Positions 37,287 to 47,448 of a stretch of DNA of 64,000 nucleotides are shown in pieces. A program made the position numbers and the translations under genes. The notes below the pieces were generated by a model, which saw only the letters and a program-made list of their open reading frames with translations, searched no databases and was not told the origin of the DNA. Position 1 is the first letter of the stretch. Every line of letters begins with the position of its first letter. Source of the stretch: Methylorubrum zatmanii (GTDB taxonomy: Bacteria; Pseudomonadota; Alphaproteobacteria; Rhizobiales; Beijerinckiaceae); assembly GCF_014845115.1 (NCBI RefSeq), contig NZ_NKUI01000002.1, positions 20,670 to 84,669 on the forward strand. The letters run 5' to 3'.

Positions 37287-38963
37287 ATGAAGATCACCCT
37301 CAAAAACAGCCTCATGGGGCTGTTCGCTCTGATGCTCACCTTGTCCCTCGCCCAGGGCATCCTGAGCATGAGCAAGCTCGACGCCATCGACACGAAGACG
37401 GGCGCCTTGCTCGACAACACCATTCCGTCGATGAACGAGGCGAATGCCATCAACGCCCTCATCATCCGGGCGCGGCTCTGGCAGTTCCGCTACATGACGG
37501 CGGAGAGCGAGGCCGCCAGGACCGAGAGCGTCGGCAAGGTCGCTGAACTCACGCGGGAACGGGACGTCAAGGTCGAGGCCTACCGGGCCCTGGTCGCCTC
37601 GCCCGAGGAGCAGACGGCCTACGACGCCCTGCGCAACAAGCTCGGCTCCTTGCAGGCCGATTGGGAGCGCCTGCGCGCCTTCCCGGCCGAGCGCTACGAG
37701 GAGGCGATGGCCGCCTTCCGTGGGCCGATGCAGGCGAACTATCTGTCCGCCTCGACCGCCGCGCGGGGGCTGATCGACATCAATCTCGCCGCCAGCCGAA
37801 CCGCCGATTCCGAGATCCGTCGGGCGCAGACGGATGCGCGGCGCCTGACGCTGATCATGCTCGGGATCAGCCTGCTGACGGCCCTGGGGGCGACGATCTA
37901 TTCCTTCCTCGGCGTTTCGCGGCCGATCGGCCGGATGAGCGCGGCCATGCGCCGCCTCGCAGAGGGCGATACCGCCGCGCCGGTTCCCTATGGCCGACGC
38001 GGCGACGAGATCGGCGAGATGTCCGCCGCCGTCGGCGTCTTCCGCGACAACATCCTCCGCACCCGCGCCCTGGAACAGGAGACCGCGCTCGCCCGCGCCT
38101 CCGCCGAGGAACAGCGCAAGGCCGGCATGCGCGCGATGGCCGACGGGTTCGAGCGGGCCGTCGGCGGCATTCTCGGCACGGTCACCGCTGCGGCGACCGA
38201 GCTGCAGGCGACCGCCCAGGGCATGACCGCCATCGCCACGCAGACGGCGGGGCAATCCACCGCCGTGGCGGCGGCGGCGGAGCAGGCGGCGGGCAATGTC
38301 GGCATGGTCGCCGCCGCCGCCGAGGAACTCGGTTCCTCGGTGCAGGAGATCGGGCGTCAGGTGGCCGGTTCGGCCGAACTCGCCGGGATCGCGGCCGGCG
38401 AAGCGGGGCAGACCGTGGTCCTGGTGCGGGATCTCTCGGAGGCGGCCACCCGGATCGGCGACGTGGTCGCGCTGATCTCGACCATCGCCGGCCAGACCAA
38501 CCTGCTCGCCCTCAATGCCACCATCGAGGCCGCTCGGGCCGGTGACGCGGGACGCGGCTTCGCCGTGGTGGCCGCCGAGGTCAAGGAACTCGCCAACCAG
38601 ACGGCGCGGGCAACCGAGGAGATCTCGGCCCAGATCGCGCGCATCCAGGGGGCGACCGACGAGACCGTCTCGGCCATCGACGGCATCAGCACCCGCATCC
38701 GCGAGATCAGCGGCGTCGCGACCGGCATCGCCGCGGCGGTGGAGGAGCAGGGGGCGGCCACCCAGGAGATCGTGCGCAATGTCAGCCATGCGGCGACGGG
38801 CACCGGCGAGGTGACGAACAACATCGCCGGTGTCGCCTCGGCGGCGGAGGAAACGGGCTTGGCCGCGTCCCAGGTGCTCTCGTCGGCCTCCGAACTGTCC
38901 CGTCAGGCCGAGCATCTCAGCACAGAGATGTCCCGCTTCCTCGCCACGGTGAGAGCCGCCTGA
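37287..38963 (+). CDS. Methyl-accepting chemotaxis protein
   Basis: 558 residues. One membrane segment is at 8-26, a four-helix periplasmic sensor domain spans about 28-188, the second membrane segment is [21 protein letters not shown] near 190-210, then HAMP ([16 protein letters not shown]) and the MA signalling domain. The signalling hairpin is [18 protein letters not shown] followed by [22 protein letters not shown] around residues 390-437. No CheR-docking pentapeptide is seen at the C-terminus. It stands alone; a GGCCGAA/TTCGGCC hairpin lies after the stop. Confidence 0.94.
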   Translation: MKITLKNSLMGLFALMLTLSLAQGILSMSKLDAIDTKTGALLDNTIPSMNEANAINALIIRARLWQFRYMTAESEAARTESVGKVAELTRERDVKVEAYRALVASPEEQTAYDALRNKLGSLQADWERLRAFPAERYEEAMAAFRGPMQANYLSASTAARGLIDINLAASRTADSEIRRAQTDARRLTLIMLGISLLTALGATIYSFLGVSRPIGRMSAAMRRLAEGDTAAPVPYGRRGDEIGEMSAAVGVFRDNILRTRALEQETALARASAEEQRKAGMRAMADGFERAVGGILGTVTAAATELQATAQGMTAIATQTAGQSTAVAAAAEQAAGNVGMVAAAAEELGSSVQEIGRQVAGSAELAGIAAGEAGQTVVLVRDLSEAATRIGDVVALISTIAGQTNLLALNATIEAARAGDAGRGFAVVAAEVKELANQTARATEEISAQIARIQGATDETVSAIDGISTRIREISGVATGIAAAVEEQGAATQEIVRNVSHAATGTGEVTNNIAGVASAAEETGLAASQVLSSASELSRQAEHLSTEMSRFLATVRAA

Positions 38964-39236
38964 CATGCGGCCGGCCGAACCGGATTCCGATTCGGCCTGC
39001 TGAGCCCGGAACAGGATCGGGCCTTGCGTTCCGCGCGGGCCTGGCATCGAGAACGGGGGCCGCCTCACCCGCTGGCGGAGGGGAAGCCGGCTTGCCAATC
39101 GCGGCTTTCCCTGCTAACGCCCCGCCCATTCCACACGCGGAGCCGGCCCCATGCCTGAATGGGGCGTTTCCGGTGGTCGGCATCTCAGCCGGCTACGATC
39201 CTCCGCGGCGGTATCAACCGGAGAAACAGAAGAATC

Positions 39237-40301
39237 ATGGCCGTCGATTTCTCTATGCGCCAGCTCCTCGAGGCCGGCGCCCATTTCGGGCACCAGTCGC
39301 ACCGCTGGAACCCGAAGATGCAGCCCTACATCTTCGGCACCCGTAACAACATCCACATCATCGACCTCGCCCAGACGGTGCCGGCGCTCCACGCCGCCCT
39401 CCAGGCGGTGAGCGACACCGTCGCCCGCGGCGGCCGCGTGCTGTTCGTCGGCACCAAGCGCCAGGCGGCGGACGCCATCGCCGAGGCAGCCAAGCGCTCG
39501 GCCCAGTACTACGTCAACTCCCGTTGGCTCGGCGGCATGCTGACCAACTGGAAGACCATCTCCGGCTCGATCCAGCGCCTGCGCAAGGTCGACGAGACGC
39601 TCGAGGGCGGGGCCGTCGGCCTCACCAAGAAGGAGCGCCTCATGCTGACCCGCGAGAAGGAGAAGCTGGAGAAGGCCCTCGGCGGCATCAAGGATATGGG
39701 CGGCGTGCCCGACCTCCTGTTCGTGATCGACACCAACAAGGAGCAGCTGGCGATCAAGGAGGCCCAGCGCCTCGGCATCCCGGTCGCCGCCATCGTCGAC
39801 ACGAACTGCAACCCGGACGGCATCTCCTACATCGTCCCGGCCAATGACGATGCCGGCCGCGCCATCGCGCTCTACTGCGACCTGATCGCCCGCGCGGCGA
39901 TCGAGGGCATCGGCCGTGGCCAGGGTGCGCTCGGCATCGATGTCGGCGCCTCCGAGGAGCCGACCGCCGAGGAACTGCCGGCCAACGACGACATCGTGGC
40001 CTCCGTGGCCTCCGATGCTATCGCCCCGGCCGACGTCGCGGCGCTCGCCGAATCGACCGGTCACTTCGAGCAGCTCGCCGCCCCGCGCGGCGCGCCCGAC
40101 GACCTGACCAAGCTCACGGGCGTCGGCCCGCAGCTGGTTCAGAAGCTCAACGACGCCGGCGTGTGGCATTACTGGCAGATCGCCGCCATGCAGCCCGACG
40201 ACGTGGCCAAGCTCGATGCCGACCTGAAGCTCAACGGCCGCATCGCCCGCGACGGCTGGGTCGAGCAGTCCCGCGCCTTCGTCGAAGCCGCCGCTGCCTG
40301 A
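39237..40301 (+). CDS. rpsB: 30S ribosomal protein S2 with C-terminal extension
   Basis: 354 residues from the ATG at 39237 ([14 protein letters not shown]), against about 240 in E. coli. Residues 1-240 are a normal S2 ([50 protein letters not shown]). About 115 extra residues follow: an acidic Ala-rich linker, then [31 protein letters not shown] at about 288-320, a helix-hairpin-helix-like motif like that found at the end of some L21 proteins. It heads the plus-strand rpsB-tsf-pyrH group. Confidence 0.97.
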   Translation: MAVDFSMRQLLEAGAHFGHQSHRWNPKMQPYIFGTRNNIHIIDLAQTVPALHAALQAVSDTVARGGRVLFVGTKRQAADAIAEAAKRSAQYYVNSRWLGGMLTNWKTISGSIQRLRKVDETLEGGAVGLTKKERLMLTREKEKLEKALGGIKDMGGVPDLLFVIDTNKEQLAIKEAQRLGIPVAAIVDTNCNPDGISYIVPANDDAGRAIALYCDLIARAAIEGIGRGQGALGIDVGASEEPTAEELPANDDIVASVASDAIAPADVAALAESTGHFEQLAAPRGAPDDLTKLTGVGPQLVQKLNDAGVWHYWQIAAMQPDDVAKLDADLKLNGRIARDGWVEQSRAFVEAAAA

Positions 40302-40433
40302 TCCGTTCCCGATGCGTCGCCGGGCCGAGGCCCGGCGGCCGGAACGTCATAGAGCTTACACAGCCCGGTGCTTTCAGCGAGCGCCGGGCTCATTCACTTC
40401 CAGACCTGCATTCCAGACCGCAAGAGGATCGCC

Positions 40434-41354
40434 ATGGCCAACATCACCGCCGCTCTCGTGAAGGAGCTTCGCGAAAAGACCGGCGCCGGCATGATGGATT
40501 GCAAGGGCGCGCTCAACGAGACCAACGGCGACCTCGAGGCGGCGGTCGATTGGCTGCGCAAGAAGGGTCTCGCCAAGGCTGCCAAGAAGGCCGGCCGTGT
40601 CGCCGCCGAGGGCCTGGTCGCCGTCGAGTCCGCCGGCCGTCACGCCGCCATCGTCGAGGTGAATTCCGAGACGGACTTCGTTGCCCGCAACGACGGCTTC
40701 CAGGCCTTCGCCCGCGAGGCCGCCAAGCTGGCGCTCAACACCGACGGCAGCCTGGAGGGCTTGGAGGCCGCGACCTTCCCCGGCTCGTCCGACACGGTGA
40801 AGGACACGCTGTCGAACCTCATCGCCACCATCGGCGAGAACATGACCCTGCGCCGCGTCGCCAAGCTCGAAGTGGCCAAGGGCGTGATCGCCTCCTACGT
40901 CCACGGCCAGATCAACGAAGGCCTCGGCAAGATCGGCGTGCTCGTCGCGCTCGAATCCGAGGGCGATGTCGAGTTCCTCTCGACGCTCGGCCGTCAGATC
41001 GCCATGCACGTCGCCGCCACTAACCCGACCGCGCTGGACGCCTCCGGCGTCGATGCGGCCGTGGTCGAGCGCGAGAGCAACATCCTGCGCGAGAAGAACG
41101 CCGGCAAGCCGGACCACGTGCTGGCCAAGATCGTCGAGAGCGGCCTGAAGAGCTACTACAAGGAGGTCACCCTCTTGGAGCAGCCCTTCGTCCATGACGG
41201 CTCGAAGACCGTCACGCAGATCCTCAAGGAAGCTGCGGGCAAGGCCGGCGCCGAGGTCACGATCAAGGGCTTCGTCCGCTACGCCCTCGGCGAGGGCATC
41301 GAGAAGGAAGAGGCGCCCGACTTCGCCGCCGAAGTGGCGAGCATGTCCCGCTAA
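40434..41354 (+). CDS. tsf: Elongation factor Ts
   Basis: 306 residues from the ATG at 40434 ([15 protein letters not shown]), with AAGAGG upstream. It is the nucleotide exchange factor of EF-Tu. The N-terminal UBA-like helix [23 protein letters not shown] and the core TDFVARN are clear. It lies 132 bp after rpsB. In that gap GCCGGGC/GCCCGGC and AGCCCGG/CCGGGCT can each pair, which may attenuate or process the message. Confidence 0.97.
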   Translation: MANITAALVKELREKTGAGMMDCKGALNETNGDLEAAVDWLRKKGLAKAAKKAGRVAAEGLVAVESAGRHAAIVEVNSETDFVARNDGFQAFAREAAKLALNTDGSLEGLEAATFPGSSDTVKDTLSNLIATIGENMTLRRVAKLEVAKGVIASYVHGQINEGLGKIGVLVALESEGDVEFLSTLGRQIAMHVAATNPTALDASGVDAAVVERESNILREKNAGKPDHVLAKIVESGLKSYYKEVTLLEQPFVHDGSKTVTQILKEAAGKAGAEVTIKGFVRYALGEGIEKEEAPDFAAEVASMSR

Positions 41355-41544
41355 ATCGATCGCTCCGACGCGCTCCCTTTCGCCGGACCGGTGTCCATTC
41401 CGGCGGAGGGCGCTGCGATCATTCCCGATCCTCACAGGTCGTCTCGTCAGGGGCGGCGGCAGCGATGCCGCCGCCCCTCGACGTTCGGGTCCCCGTGTTG
41501 GTAGAAGCCGCCACGCGAACCGCCCGAGACGACGAGGATCTTCG

Positions 41545-42267
41545 ATGTCGGAAACGACACCCTACCGCCGAGTCCTCATCAAGCTCTCCGGGGAGGCGCT
41601 CGCGGCTCCGGACGGGTACTGGCTCCATCCCCCGACCCTCGCCGCCCTGGCCGAGGACATCGCCGGCACCATCGCCCGCGGGATCCAAGTCGCGGTGGTG
41701 GTGGGCGGCGGCAACATGATCCGGGGCGCCCGCATCTCCCAGGCCGGCTGGATCGACCGGGCGACGGGAGATTCCCTCGGGATGATGGCCACGGTGATGA
41801 ACTCGCTCGCCATCGAGACGGCGCTGAACGCCGCGGGCGTGCAGGCCCGCACCATGTCGGCGGTCTCCATGCCGACGATCTGCGAGACCTATGCCCGCCA
41901 GCCGGCCCTCCATCATCTCGACAAGGGCCAGGTCGTGGTGCTCGCGGGCGGCACCGGCAATCCGTACTTCACCACCGATACGGCCGCAGTGCTGCGGGCG
42001 GCCGAACTGCGCTGCGACGCCGTGCTGAAGGCGACCCAGGTGGACGGAGTCTATTCGGCCGATCCGAAGAGCGATCCGCACGCGATCCGCTACGACCGCA
42101 TCACCCATGACGAGGCCATCGCCCGCGATCTCAAGGTGATGGATACCGCCGCCTTCGCCCTGGCGCGGGAGAGCCGGCTCACCATCGTGGTCGGCTCCGT
42201 GCACGCCCCGAGCTCGATCACCGCGATCCTGACGGGTGCCTCGGTCTCGACCCATGTGGTGCCGTAA
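41545..42267 (+). CDS. pyrH: Uridylate kinase
   Basis: 240 residues from the ATG at 41545 (MSETTPYRRVLIKLSG). It phosphorylates UMP and is the last gene of rpsB-tsf-pyrH in this orientation. Features are LIKLSGEAL, VVVGGGNMIRG, VLAGGTGNPYFTTDTAA and GVYSADPKSDP. The frame is open far upstream into tsf but that part is not coding. The partner frr normally found next is instead on the minus strand at 54.7 kb. Confidence 0.96.
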   Translation: MSETTPYRRVLIKLSGEALAAPDGYWLHPPTLAALAEDIAGTIARGIQVAVVVGGGNMIRGARISQAGWIDRATGDSLGMMATVMNSLAIETALNAAGVQARTMSAVSMPTICETYARQPALHHLDKGQVVVLAGGTGNPYFTTDTAAVLRAAELRCDAVLKATQVDGVYSADPKSDPHAIRYDRITHDEAIARDLKVMDTAAFALARESRLTIVVGSVHAPSSITAILTGASVSTHVVP

Positions 42268-42338
42268 GGGCCGCTGACGGCGGCCAGGGGAACTTCGCGG
42301 CGACGGGAGCGGACCCTTTCGGGCTCCTCGGATGCATC

Positions 42339-42977
42339 ATGCCCAAGTCACCCTCCAAGCCGTCCTCCAAGACGCTCTTCCTGCCCGGGGCCTCGGGGCA
42401 TGCGTCCTTCTGGAAGCCGGTCGCCGACAGGGCGCGGTTAGACGGTGTGTTCTTCTCGTGGCCGGGACTGGGTGCCGAGCCGTCGCGGCCGGGAATCGCC
42501 GGGATCGACGATCTCGTCGCCTTGGTGGCGCGTGACATTACGGAGCCGGTCAATATCGTCGCGCAATCGATGGGCGGCTTGATCGCGCTCAAGCTGGCCC
42601 TGACGCGGCCCGGCTCGGTGGAGCGGCTCGTCCTCGCGGTGACCTCGGGCGGCGTACCCGTCGCCGATCTGGGTGGGGCGGATTGGCAGCCCGATTACTT
42701 CACTGCTTTCCCGAACGCGGCGCGGTGGATCGCCGGCCCTGTCTGCGATCTCTCAAGCCGGATTCCGACGGTGAAGGCGCGGACCTTGCTCCTGTGGGGC
42801 GGCGCCGACCCTATCAGCCCGGTCGCCGTCGGGGAGCGCCTGCTGACTCTCTTACCGAATGCGCGTCTTCGCGTTTTTCCGGATGCGGGTCACGATCTCG
42901 CGCAGACGCATGGGGATGCGGTCGCGGCCGAGATCGGCCAGCATCTGATCGACGACGCGTCGGCTTCGCCCCGATAG
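42339..42977 (+). CDS. Alpha/beta hydrolase
   Basis: 212 residues, a short alpha/beta hydrolase. The oxyanion and core strand are LFLPGASGHASFWKPV, the nucleophile elbow is AQSMGGLIAL with Ser, the acid is in WGGADPISP and the His in DAGHDLAQTHGD. It is soluble and has no signal peptide. Substrate unknown. A hairpin lies between it and the convergent ppa gene. Confidence 0.88.
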   Translation: MPKSPSKPSSKTLFLPGASGHASFWKPVADRARLDGVFFSWPGLGAEPSRPGIAGIDDLVALVARDITEPVNIVAQSMGGLIALKLALTRPGSVERLVLAVTSGGVPVADLGGADWQPDYFTAFPNAARWIAGPVCDLSSRIPTVKARTLLLWGGADPISPVAVGERLLTLLPNARLRVFPDAGHDLAQTHGDAVAAEIGQHLIDDASASPR

Positions 42978-42994
42978 GGCGGGCGAGGAATCAT

Positions 42995-43026
42995 CCGGGC
43001 CGTGGCGGGAAACCGCCGCGGCCCGG
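42995..43026. terminator. Stem-loop between convergent hydrolase and ppa genes
   Basis: CCGGGCCGTGGCGG pairs with CCGCCGCGGCCCGG (one G-T pair) around a GAAA tetraloop. It may serve both strands; there is no T-run on either side, so its strength as a terminator is uncertain. Confidence 0.55.
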
Positions 43027-43042
43027 AGAGTCAATCGGCTGC

Positions 43043-43579
43043 TCAGGCCTTCTGGGCCTTGGCCCGCTCGATGCCTTCCAGGATCAGCCGCTGGGCCTCC
43101 TCCTTGTCGCCCCAGCGCACGACCTTCACCCACTTGCCGGGCTCGAGGTCCTTGTAGTGCTCGAAGAAGTGCTGGATCTGGCTGATCGTGATCTCCGGCA
43201 GATCGGTGTAGTTCTCGACCCGGTTGTAGCGCTGCGTCAGCTTGCGCGAGGGCACGGCGATGATCTTCTCGTCCTCGCCGCCATCGTCCTCCATCACCAG
43301 CACGCCGACCGGTCGGACGCTGATGATCGCGCCGGGAATGATGGCGCGGGTATTGGCCACCAGCACGTCGCACGGGTCGCCGTCGCCCGAGAGGGTGTGC
43401 GGGATGAAGCCGTAATTCCCCGGATAGAACATCGGCGTGTAGAGGAACCGGTCGACGACCAGCGTGCCGGCGTCCTTGTCCATCTCGTACTTGATCGGCT
43501 CACCCCCGAGGGGAACCTCGACGATGACGTTGACGTCGTGGGGCGGGTTCTTGCCGATCGAGATGGCGTTGATGTCCAT
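43043..43579 (-). CDS. ppa: Inorganic pyrophosphatase (family I)
   Basis: 178 residues from the ATG at 43579 ([15 protein letters not shown]). It hydrolyses pyrophosphate. The signature DGDPCDVLV with its metal-binding aspartates is clear, along with [17 protein letters not shown] and [14 protein letters not shown]. It stands alone between the hydrolase and GNAT genes in the region that separates pyrH from lpxD. Confidence 0.97.
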   Translation of the reverse strand: MDINAISIGKNPPHDVNVIVEVPLGGEPIKYEMDKDAGTLVVDRFLYTPMFYPGNYGFIPHTLSGDGDPCDVLVANTRAIIPGAIISVRPVGVLVMEDDGGEDEKIIAVPSRKLTQRYNRVENYTDLPEITISQIQHFFEHYKDLEPGKWVKVVRWGDKEEAQRLILEGIERAKAQKA

Positions 43580-43761
43580 TGCCCAGTGCTCTCTTTGATC
43601 CGGCCGCCGGACGCGTCGCGTCGTCCCGCGGGTGTCTCGTGCGGGCCGGCTCATCACGCCGCACCCATCGCCGGCTGTCTTAGAATGCGCGGGCCGGAAT
43701 TGAAATCGCCCCTTCGGCCAAGTGGTTTCACGGGCTGCCGTTCTGCCTTGGAAAACCCTGT

Positions 43762-44268
43762 TCAGAAGAACAGGTAGGCGACCTTGGGCAGGCAGATGCC
43801 GGAAAGGCGCTCGACCGAAATCGGCCCCGTCACGCCGCCCAGCCTCTCGTAGAAGGCGCAGGCGCGGGTGTTGTCGGCGAGCGCCCAGACGCCGATGCGG
43901 GTGAGCCCGCGATCGATCAGGTCGTTGCGCACGGCCCGGAACAGGCGGCTGCCGAGGCCGAGCCCCTGGAATTCGGGCGCAATGTAGAGTTCGTCGATCT
44001 CGCCATCCGTCGCCAGGGCCCGGTCCCGCGTCCGGCCGTAGGTGGCGTAGCCCGCGACCTGCTCGTCGAAGGCGACGACGGCGAGCCCCCGCCCGCTGCC
44101 GATCATGGCACGCCACGTCGCCGGTCCGCGCCGGACCAGGAAACGCTCCAGGGCGACGCCGGGGATCACGCCCTGATAGGCTTCGCGCCACGCGGCATCG
44201 AACACCGCCGACAGGCCGGCGGCGTCCGCGACCCGGGCGCGGCGGATGCTCACCGTGTTCGTCGTCAT
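43762..44268 (-). CDS. GNAT family N-acetyltransferase
   Basis: 168 residues from the ATG at 44268 ([15 protein letters not shown]) with GGAG seven bases upstream; another ATG 33 bases up is less likely. The acetyl-CoA loop is [23 protein letters not shown], followed by [13 protein letters not shown]. The substrate is not predictable. Confidence 0.88.
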   Translation of the reverse strand: MTTNTVSIRRARVADAAGLSAVFDAAWREAYQGVIPGVALERFLVRRGPATWRAMIGSGRGLAVVAFDEQVAGYATYGRTRDRALATDGEIDELYIAPEFQGLGLGSRLFRAVRNDLIDRGLTRIGVWALADNTRACAFYERLGGVTGPISVERLSGICLPKVAYLFF

Positions 44269-44328
44269 CGCGGGGCTCCGGTTGCGGGCGGGCACGGACA
44301 TGATGCTGGCAAAGCGACCGGTTCGGCA

Positions 44329-45132
44329 ATGCCGCGAGCGGAGCCGCGTTGTCGCTCGCAGGGCGGGCTGATAGACGGACGCTCCGCAGGCATTCCCACG
44401 CGCTCCGTGTTCAATCGATTCCTTCCCCCCGAAACGCGCTACGCGCGGCGCATGGCGCGCATCGCGAAGTTCGAGCGGCCCATCGACGGATCCCTCTCCC
44501 GGGCCAAGGCCTGGGCGAACATGCTGCTCGTCGATCACGGGATTTTCCGCGTCGCCTATCTCAACCGGCACCGGATCGGCACCGGCCTCGTCTGGCGCTC
44601 GGCCCAGCCGACACCGCACCAGCTCGCGTGGTTCAAGCGCCAGGGCGTGCGCACGGTGGTGTCCCTGCGCGGAGGGCGCGAGCACGGCTCCTGGCCGTTG
44701 CAGCGGGAGGCCTGCGAGCGGCAGGGGCTCACGCTGGTCGAATTCGTGCTGCGCTCCCGCGAGGCGCCCTCCCGCGAGACCCTGCTCGCGGCCAAGGACT
44801 TCTTCGCCGGCCTCGACTATCCGGCCGTGATGCATTGCAAGTCGGGGGCGGACCGGGCGGGGCTCGCCGCGGCCTTGTTCCTGATCCTGCACGAGGGGCG
44901 GCCGGTGCGAGAGGCCCTGCGCCAGCTCTCGCCGCGCTACGGCCATTTCCGCTTCGCCAAGACCGGGATTCTCGACGCCTTCTTCGCCACCTATCTGCGC
45001 GAGGGCGAAGCGCGGGGCCTCGGCTTCCTCGACTGGGTCGAGCACCATTACGATCCGGCCGCGCTCACGCAGAGATTCCGCGCCGGCTTCTGGTCCGACC
45101 TCATGGTCGACCGCCTGTTGCGGCGCGAATAG
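44329..45132 (+). CDS. Dual-specificity/tyrosine phosphatase-like protein
   Basis: Up to 267 residues; the true start may be the GTG at 44407 ([15 protein letters not shown]) or the ATG at 44452 ([12 protein letters not shown]), as no ribosome binding site singles one out. The catalytic P-loop is [11 protein letters not shown] (HCxxGxxR), near residue 167 in the longest form, and [11 protein letters not shown] is upstream. This subgroup, with an N-terminal Arg-rich stretch, is related to Tyr phosphatases linked to surface polysaccharide. The WcbI-like gene starts nine bases after its stop, so the pair is likely co-expressed. Confidence 0.82.
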   Translation: MPRAEPRCRSQGGLIDGRSAGIPTRSVFNRFLPPETRYARRMARIAKFERPIDGSLSRAKAWANMLLVDHGIFRVAYLNRHRIGTGLVWRSAQPTPHQLAWFKRQGVRTVVSLRGGREHGSWPLQREACERQGLTLVEFVLRSREAPSRETLLAAKDFFAGLDYPAVMHCKSGADRAGLAAALFLILHEGRPVREALRQLSPRYGHFRFAKTGILDAFFATYLREGEARGLGFLDWVEHHYDPAALTQRFRAGFWSDLMVDRLLRRE

Positions 45133-45141
45133 GCGGCCACC

Positions 45142-46131
45142 TTGGCTGCGAGGCTGTCCCGGCTGCTGAGGCCCTTGAACCTGCCATGGGCGGCGCGGCG
45201 CGAGCCGGAAGCCGGTGGCCCCCGGATCGCGGTCATCGGCAATTGCCAGGCCAGGGGGCTGGCCGAGGCCGTGCGCATCCTCGTGCCCGACGCGCGGGTG
45301 CGCCTGATCCCGATGGGCACGCTCGGCAAGAAGGAACGCAGCCTCGATGCCTTCGCGCGGGGGCTCGGCGATTGCGACCACGTTTTCTCGCAACCCTTCC
45401 CGGCGGGTTTCTTCCCGGAGGGAGATTCCGACGCGTTGCGGGAGAAGCTGCCGCGGATGCGGCTGTTCCCCGCGCTCGTCTTCACCGCCTTCCATCCGGA
45501 CGCGGTCTATGTCGGCGATCTCTCTTCCGTGGCGCGGGCGAAGCTGGCGCCGTCGCCGCTCGGCACCTACCATTCGGCCATCGCCCTGTTCGGCTTCCTC
45601 CAGGGGCTCCCGCTTGAGCGGATCGTCGGGCTGTTCCGCGAGGAGGTGTTCGCGCGGCTCGGCTATCTCGATGCCTGGGACGGGGCCGCCGCCGACCTGA
45701 TCGCATCGAGCCGCGCCATCGGCTTCGACCTTTCGACGGAGCTGCTGCGCTGGTCGCGGGGCGGCCTGTTCATGCACAACATCAACCATCCGCGCCTCGC
45801 CGTGCTCGGCGACATCGCCGCGCGGCTGCTGCGCGAGGCCGGGCTGACGCCCCGGACGGTCCCAGTCGAGGCCTATGCGCCGGACGTGCTGCTGGACGAT
45901 GCGATCTGGCCGGTCTACCCGCCGCTGGCGACGCTCTACGGGGTATCCGGTTCCACGGTGTTCAAGCGGCGCCAGCGCCGGGGGGCGCCGCCCGAAACCC
46001 TCGGGCTCGAAGCCTTCGTCGCGGAGAGCCTCGCGATCTACCGCACCCTGGAGCGGGACCGGTTGACCTGCCACCGGGTCGAGCATTGGAGCGGCTCCCC
46101 GGAAATCCGCGCCCTGTTCAGCCGGCTCTGA
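45142..46131 (+). CDS. WcbI-like polysaccharide biosynthesis protein
   Basis: 329 residues from a TTG at 45142; no ATG is available in frame upstream. The N-terminal signature is RIAVIGNCQARGLAEAV, the GNCQ motif of WcbI, a capsule-biosynthesis protein from Burkholderia with a proposed acetyltransferase role. TAFHPDAVYVGDL and HNINHPRLAVLGDIAARLL, with conserved His residues, also fit. It is nine bases after the phosphatase gene and ends convergently with lpxD. Confidence 0.82.
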   Translation: MAARLSRLLRPLNLPWAARREPEAGGPRIAVIGNCQARGLAEAVRILVPDARVRLIPMGTLGKKERSLDAFARGLGDCDHVFSQPFPAGFFPEGDSDALREKLPRMRLFPALVFTAFHPDAVYVGDLSSVARAKLAPSPLGTYHSAIALFGFLQGLPLERIVGLFREEVFARLGYLDAWDGAAADLIASSRAIGFDLSTELLRWSRGGLFMHNINHPRLAVLGDIAARLLREAGLTPRTVPVEAYAPDVLLDDAIWPVYPPLATLYGVSGSTVFKRRQRRGAPPETLGLEAFVAESLAIYRTLERDRLTCHRVEHWSGSPEIRALFSRL

Positions 46132-46152
46132 CGGCAGGGTCGGGGATTCCCA

Positions 46153-46170
46153 AGGGGGCTTCGGCCCTTT
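46153..46170 (+). terminator. Terminator after the WcbI-like gene
   Basis: AGGGGGC pairs with GCCCTTT around a TTCG tetraloop (GGGC-TTCG-GCCC core). It lies 20 bases after the stop and ends in TTT. Confidence 0.6.
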
Positions 46171-46198
46171 GGCGGAGCGCTGGGCGGAGCCCCGACGA

Positions 46199-47263
46199 TC
46201 AGGTGTTCTCCGGCTCGTCCTTGCTCGATCCCGAGCGTTCGGCGAGGCGGGCCAGCGTCGTCATCTCGCGGAACCACGTCCGCACCGGCTTGGCCGGCGT
46301 GCCGCCCCAGCGCGAGCCCGGCGGCACGTCGCGGTTGACGTTGGACGAGCCGGCGATCTGCGCGCCCATGCCGATGCGCAGGTGGCCGACCACGCCGACC
46401 TGACCGCCGAGCACGACGTAGTCCTCCAAGGTGGTCGAGCCGGAGATGCCGACGCCGGAGACGATCACGCAATGCCGGCCGATCACCACGTTGTGGGCGA
46501 TCTGCACCAGGTTATCGATCTTGGTGCCCTCGCCGATGACCGTGTCACGGGAGGCGCCCCGGTCGATCGTGGTGTTGGCGCCGATCTCGACATCGTCCTG
46601 AACGATGACGCGGCCGATCTGCGGCACCTTGAGATGACCGCCGGCACCCATGGCGAAGCCGAACCCGTCCTGGCCGATCCGGGCGCCGGGATGGACGATC
46701 ACGCGGTTGCCGACCAGGGCATGGGTGAGGGTCGCGCCGGCGCCGATGGAGCAGTCGCGCCCGATCCGCACATTCGGCCCGATCACCGCGTTGGGGCCGA
46801 GCACCGTGCCGGACCCGATCTCGGCGCCGGGGCCGACCACTGCGCCGGGATCGATCCGGACCCCGTCCTCCAGCCGCGCCTGCGGATGGACATGGGCGCC
46901 GGGCGCGATCCCGTTGGCGGCAAACAGCGAGCCGGGCCGCATCGCCTCCTCGTAGAGCCGGGCCAGCAACCCGGCATAGGCACGGTAGGGGTCGCGGGTG
47001 ACGAGGGCGATGGTGCCGGCGGGAACGCGGGCGGCGAAGCGCGGCGAGACGAGGCAGGCCAGGGCCCGCGTCGCGGCGAGCGCCTCGCCGTAGCGGGCAT
47101 TGTCCATATAGGCGAGTTCGCTCGGCCCCGCGGTTTCGAGGGGGGCCGCCCCGGTCACCGCCTGGGCGGGGTCGGCGCCCTCCGGCAGGGGGACGCCGCA
47201 GGCCTCCGCGACGGAGCCCAGGGTCAGGCCGCCTTTCGGCGCGATGAAGATGGGATCTGACAT
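46199..47263 (-). CDS. lpxD: UDP-3-O-(3-hydroxyacyl)glucosamine N-acyltransferase
   Basis: 354 residues from the ATG at 47263 ([12 protein letters not shown]). The third enzyme of lipid A synthesis. The N-terminal uridine-binding domain is followed by left-handed beta-helix hexapeptide repeats ([20 protein letters not shown] and onward); the catalytic His is in [10 protein letters not shown]. It is the last gene of the minus-strand frr...lpxD block. The usual next genes fabZ and lpxA do not follow: the neighbour is the convergent WcbI-like gene. Confidence 0.96.
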   Translation of the reverse strand: MSDPIFIAPKGGLTLGSVAEACGVPLPEGADPAQAVTGAAPLETAGPSELAYMDNARYGEALAATRALACLVSPRFAARVPAGTIALVTRDPYRAYAGLLARLYEEAMRPGSLFAANGIAPGAHVHPQARLEDGVRIDPGAVVGPGAEIGSGTVLGPNAVIGPNVRIGRDCSIGAGATLTHALVGNRVIVHPGARIGQDGFGFAMGAGGHLKVPQIGRVIVQDDVEIGANTTIDRGASRDTVIGEGTKIDNLVQIAHNVVIGRHCVIVSGVGISGSTTLEDYVVLGGQVGVVGHLRIGMGAQIAGSSNVNRDVPPGSRWGGTPAKPVRTWFREMTTLARLAERSGSSKDEPENT

Positions 47264-47357
47264 GAGGCTCGCAAGGCGCCGGCAGGGGGATCGGAGCGCC
47301 GCTATAGCGCCCTTCGCGCCACGGGGCACCGGGGCCGGGACAAAGGAACCGTTCCGG

Positions 47358-47401
47358 AGAAAAGAGCCGGCTCCGACCATAGGACGGTCGAAGCCGGCTC
47401 T
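47358..47401 (-). terminator. Intrinsic terminator of bamA
   Basis: AGAGCCGGCT and AGCCGGCTCT pair over 10 bp, with a further CGACC/GGTCG inner stem. On the minus strand the stem is followed directly by TTTT. It lies about 48 bases past the bamA stop, so lpxD is probably transcribed separately or by read-through. Confidence 0.8.
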
Positions 47402-47448
47402 CGAAGGATCGCTGTGAAGCCCAGTCGATCGAGACCGGGCTCTCGGGA

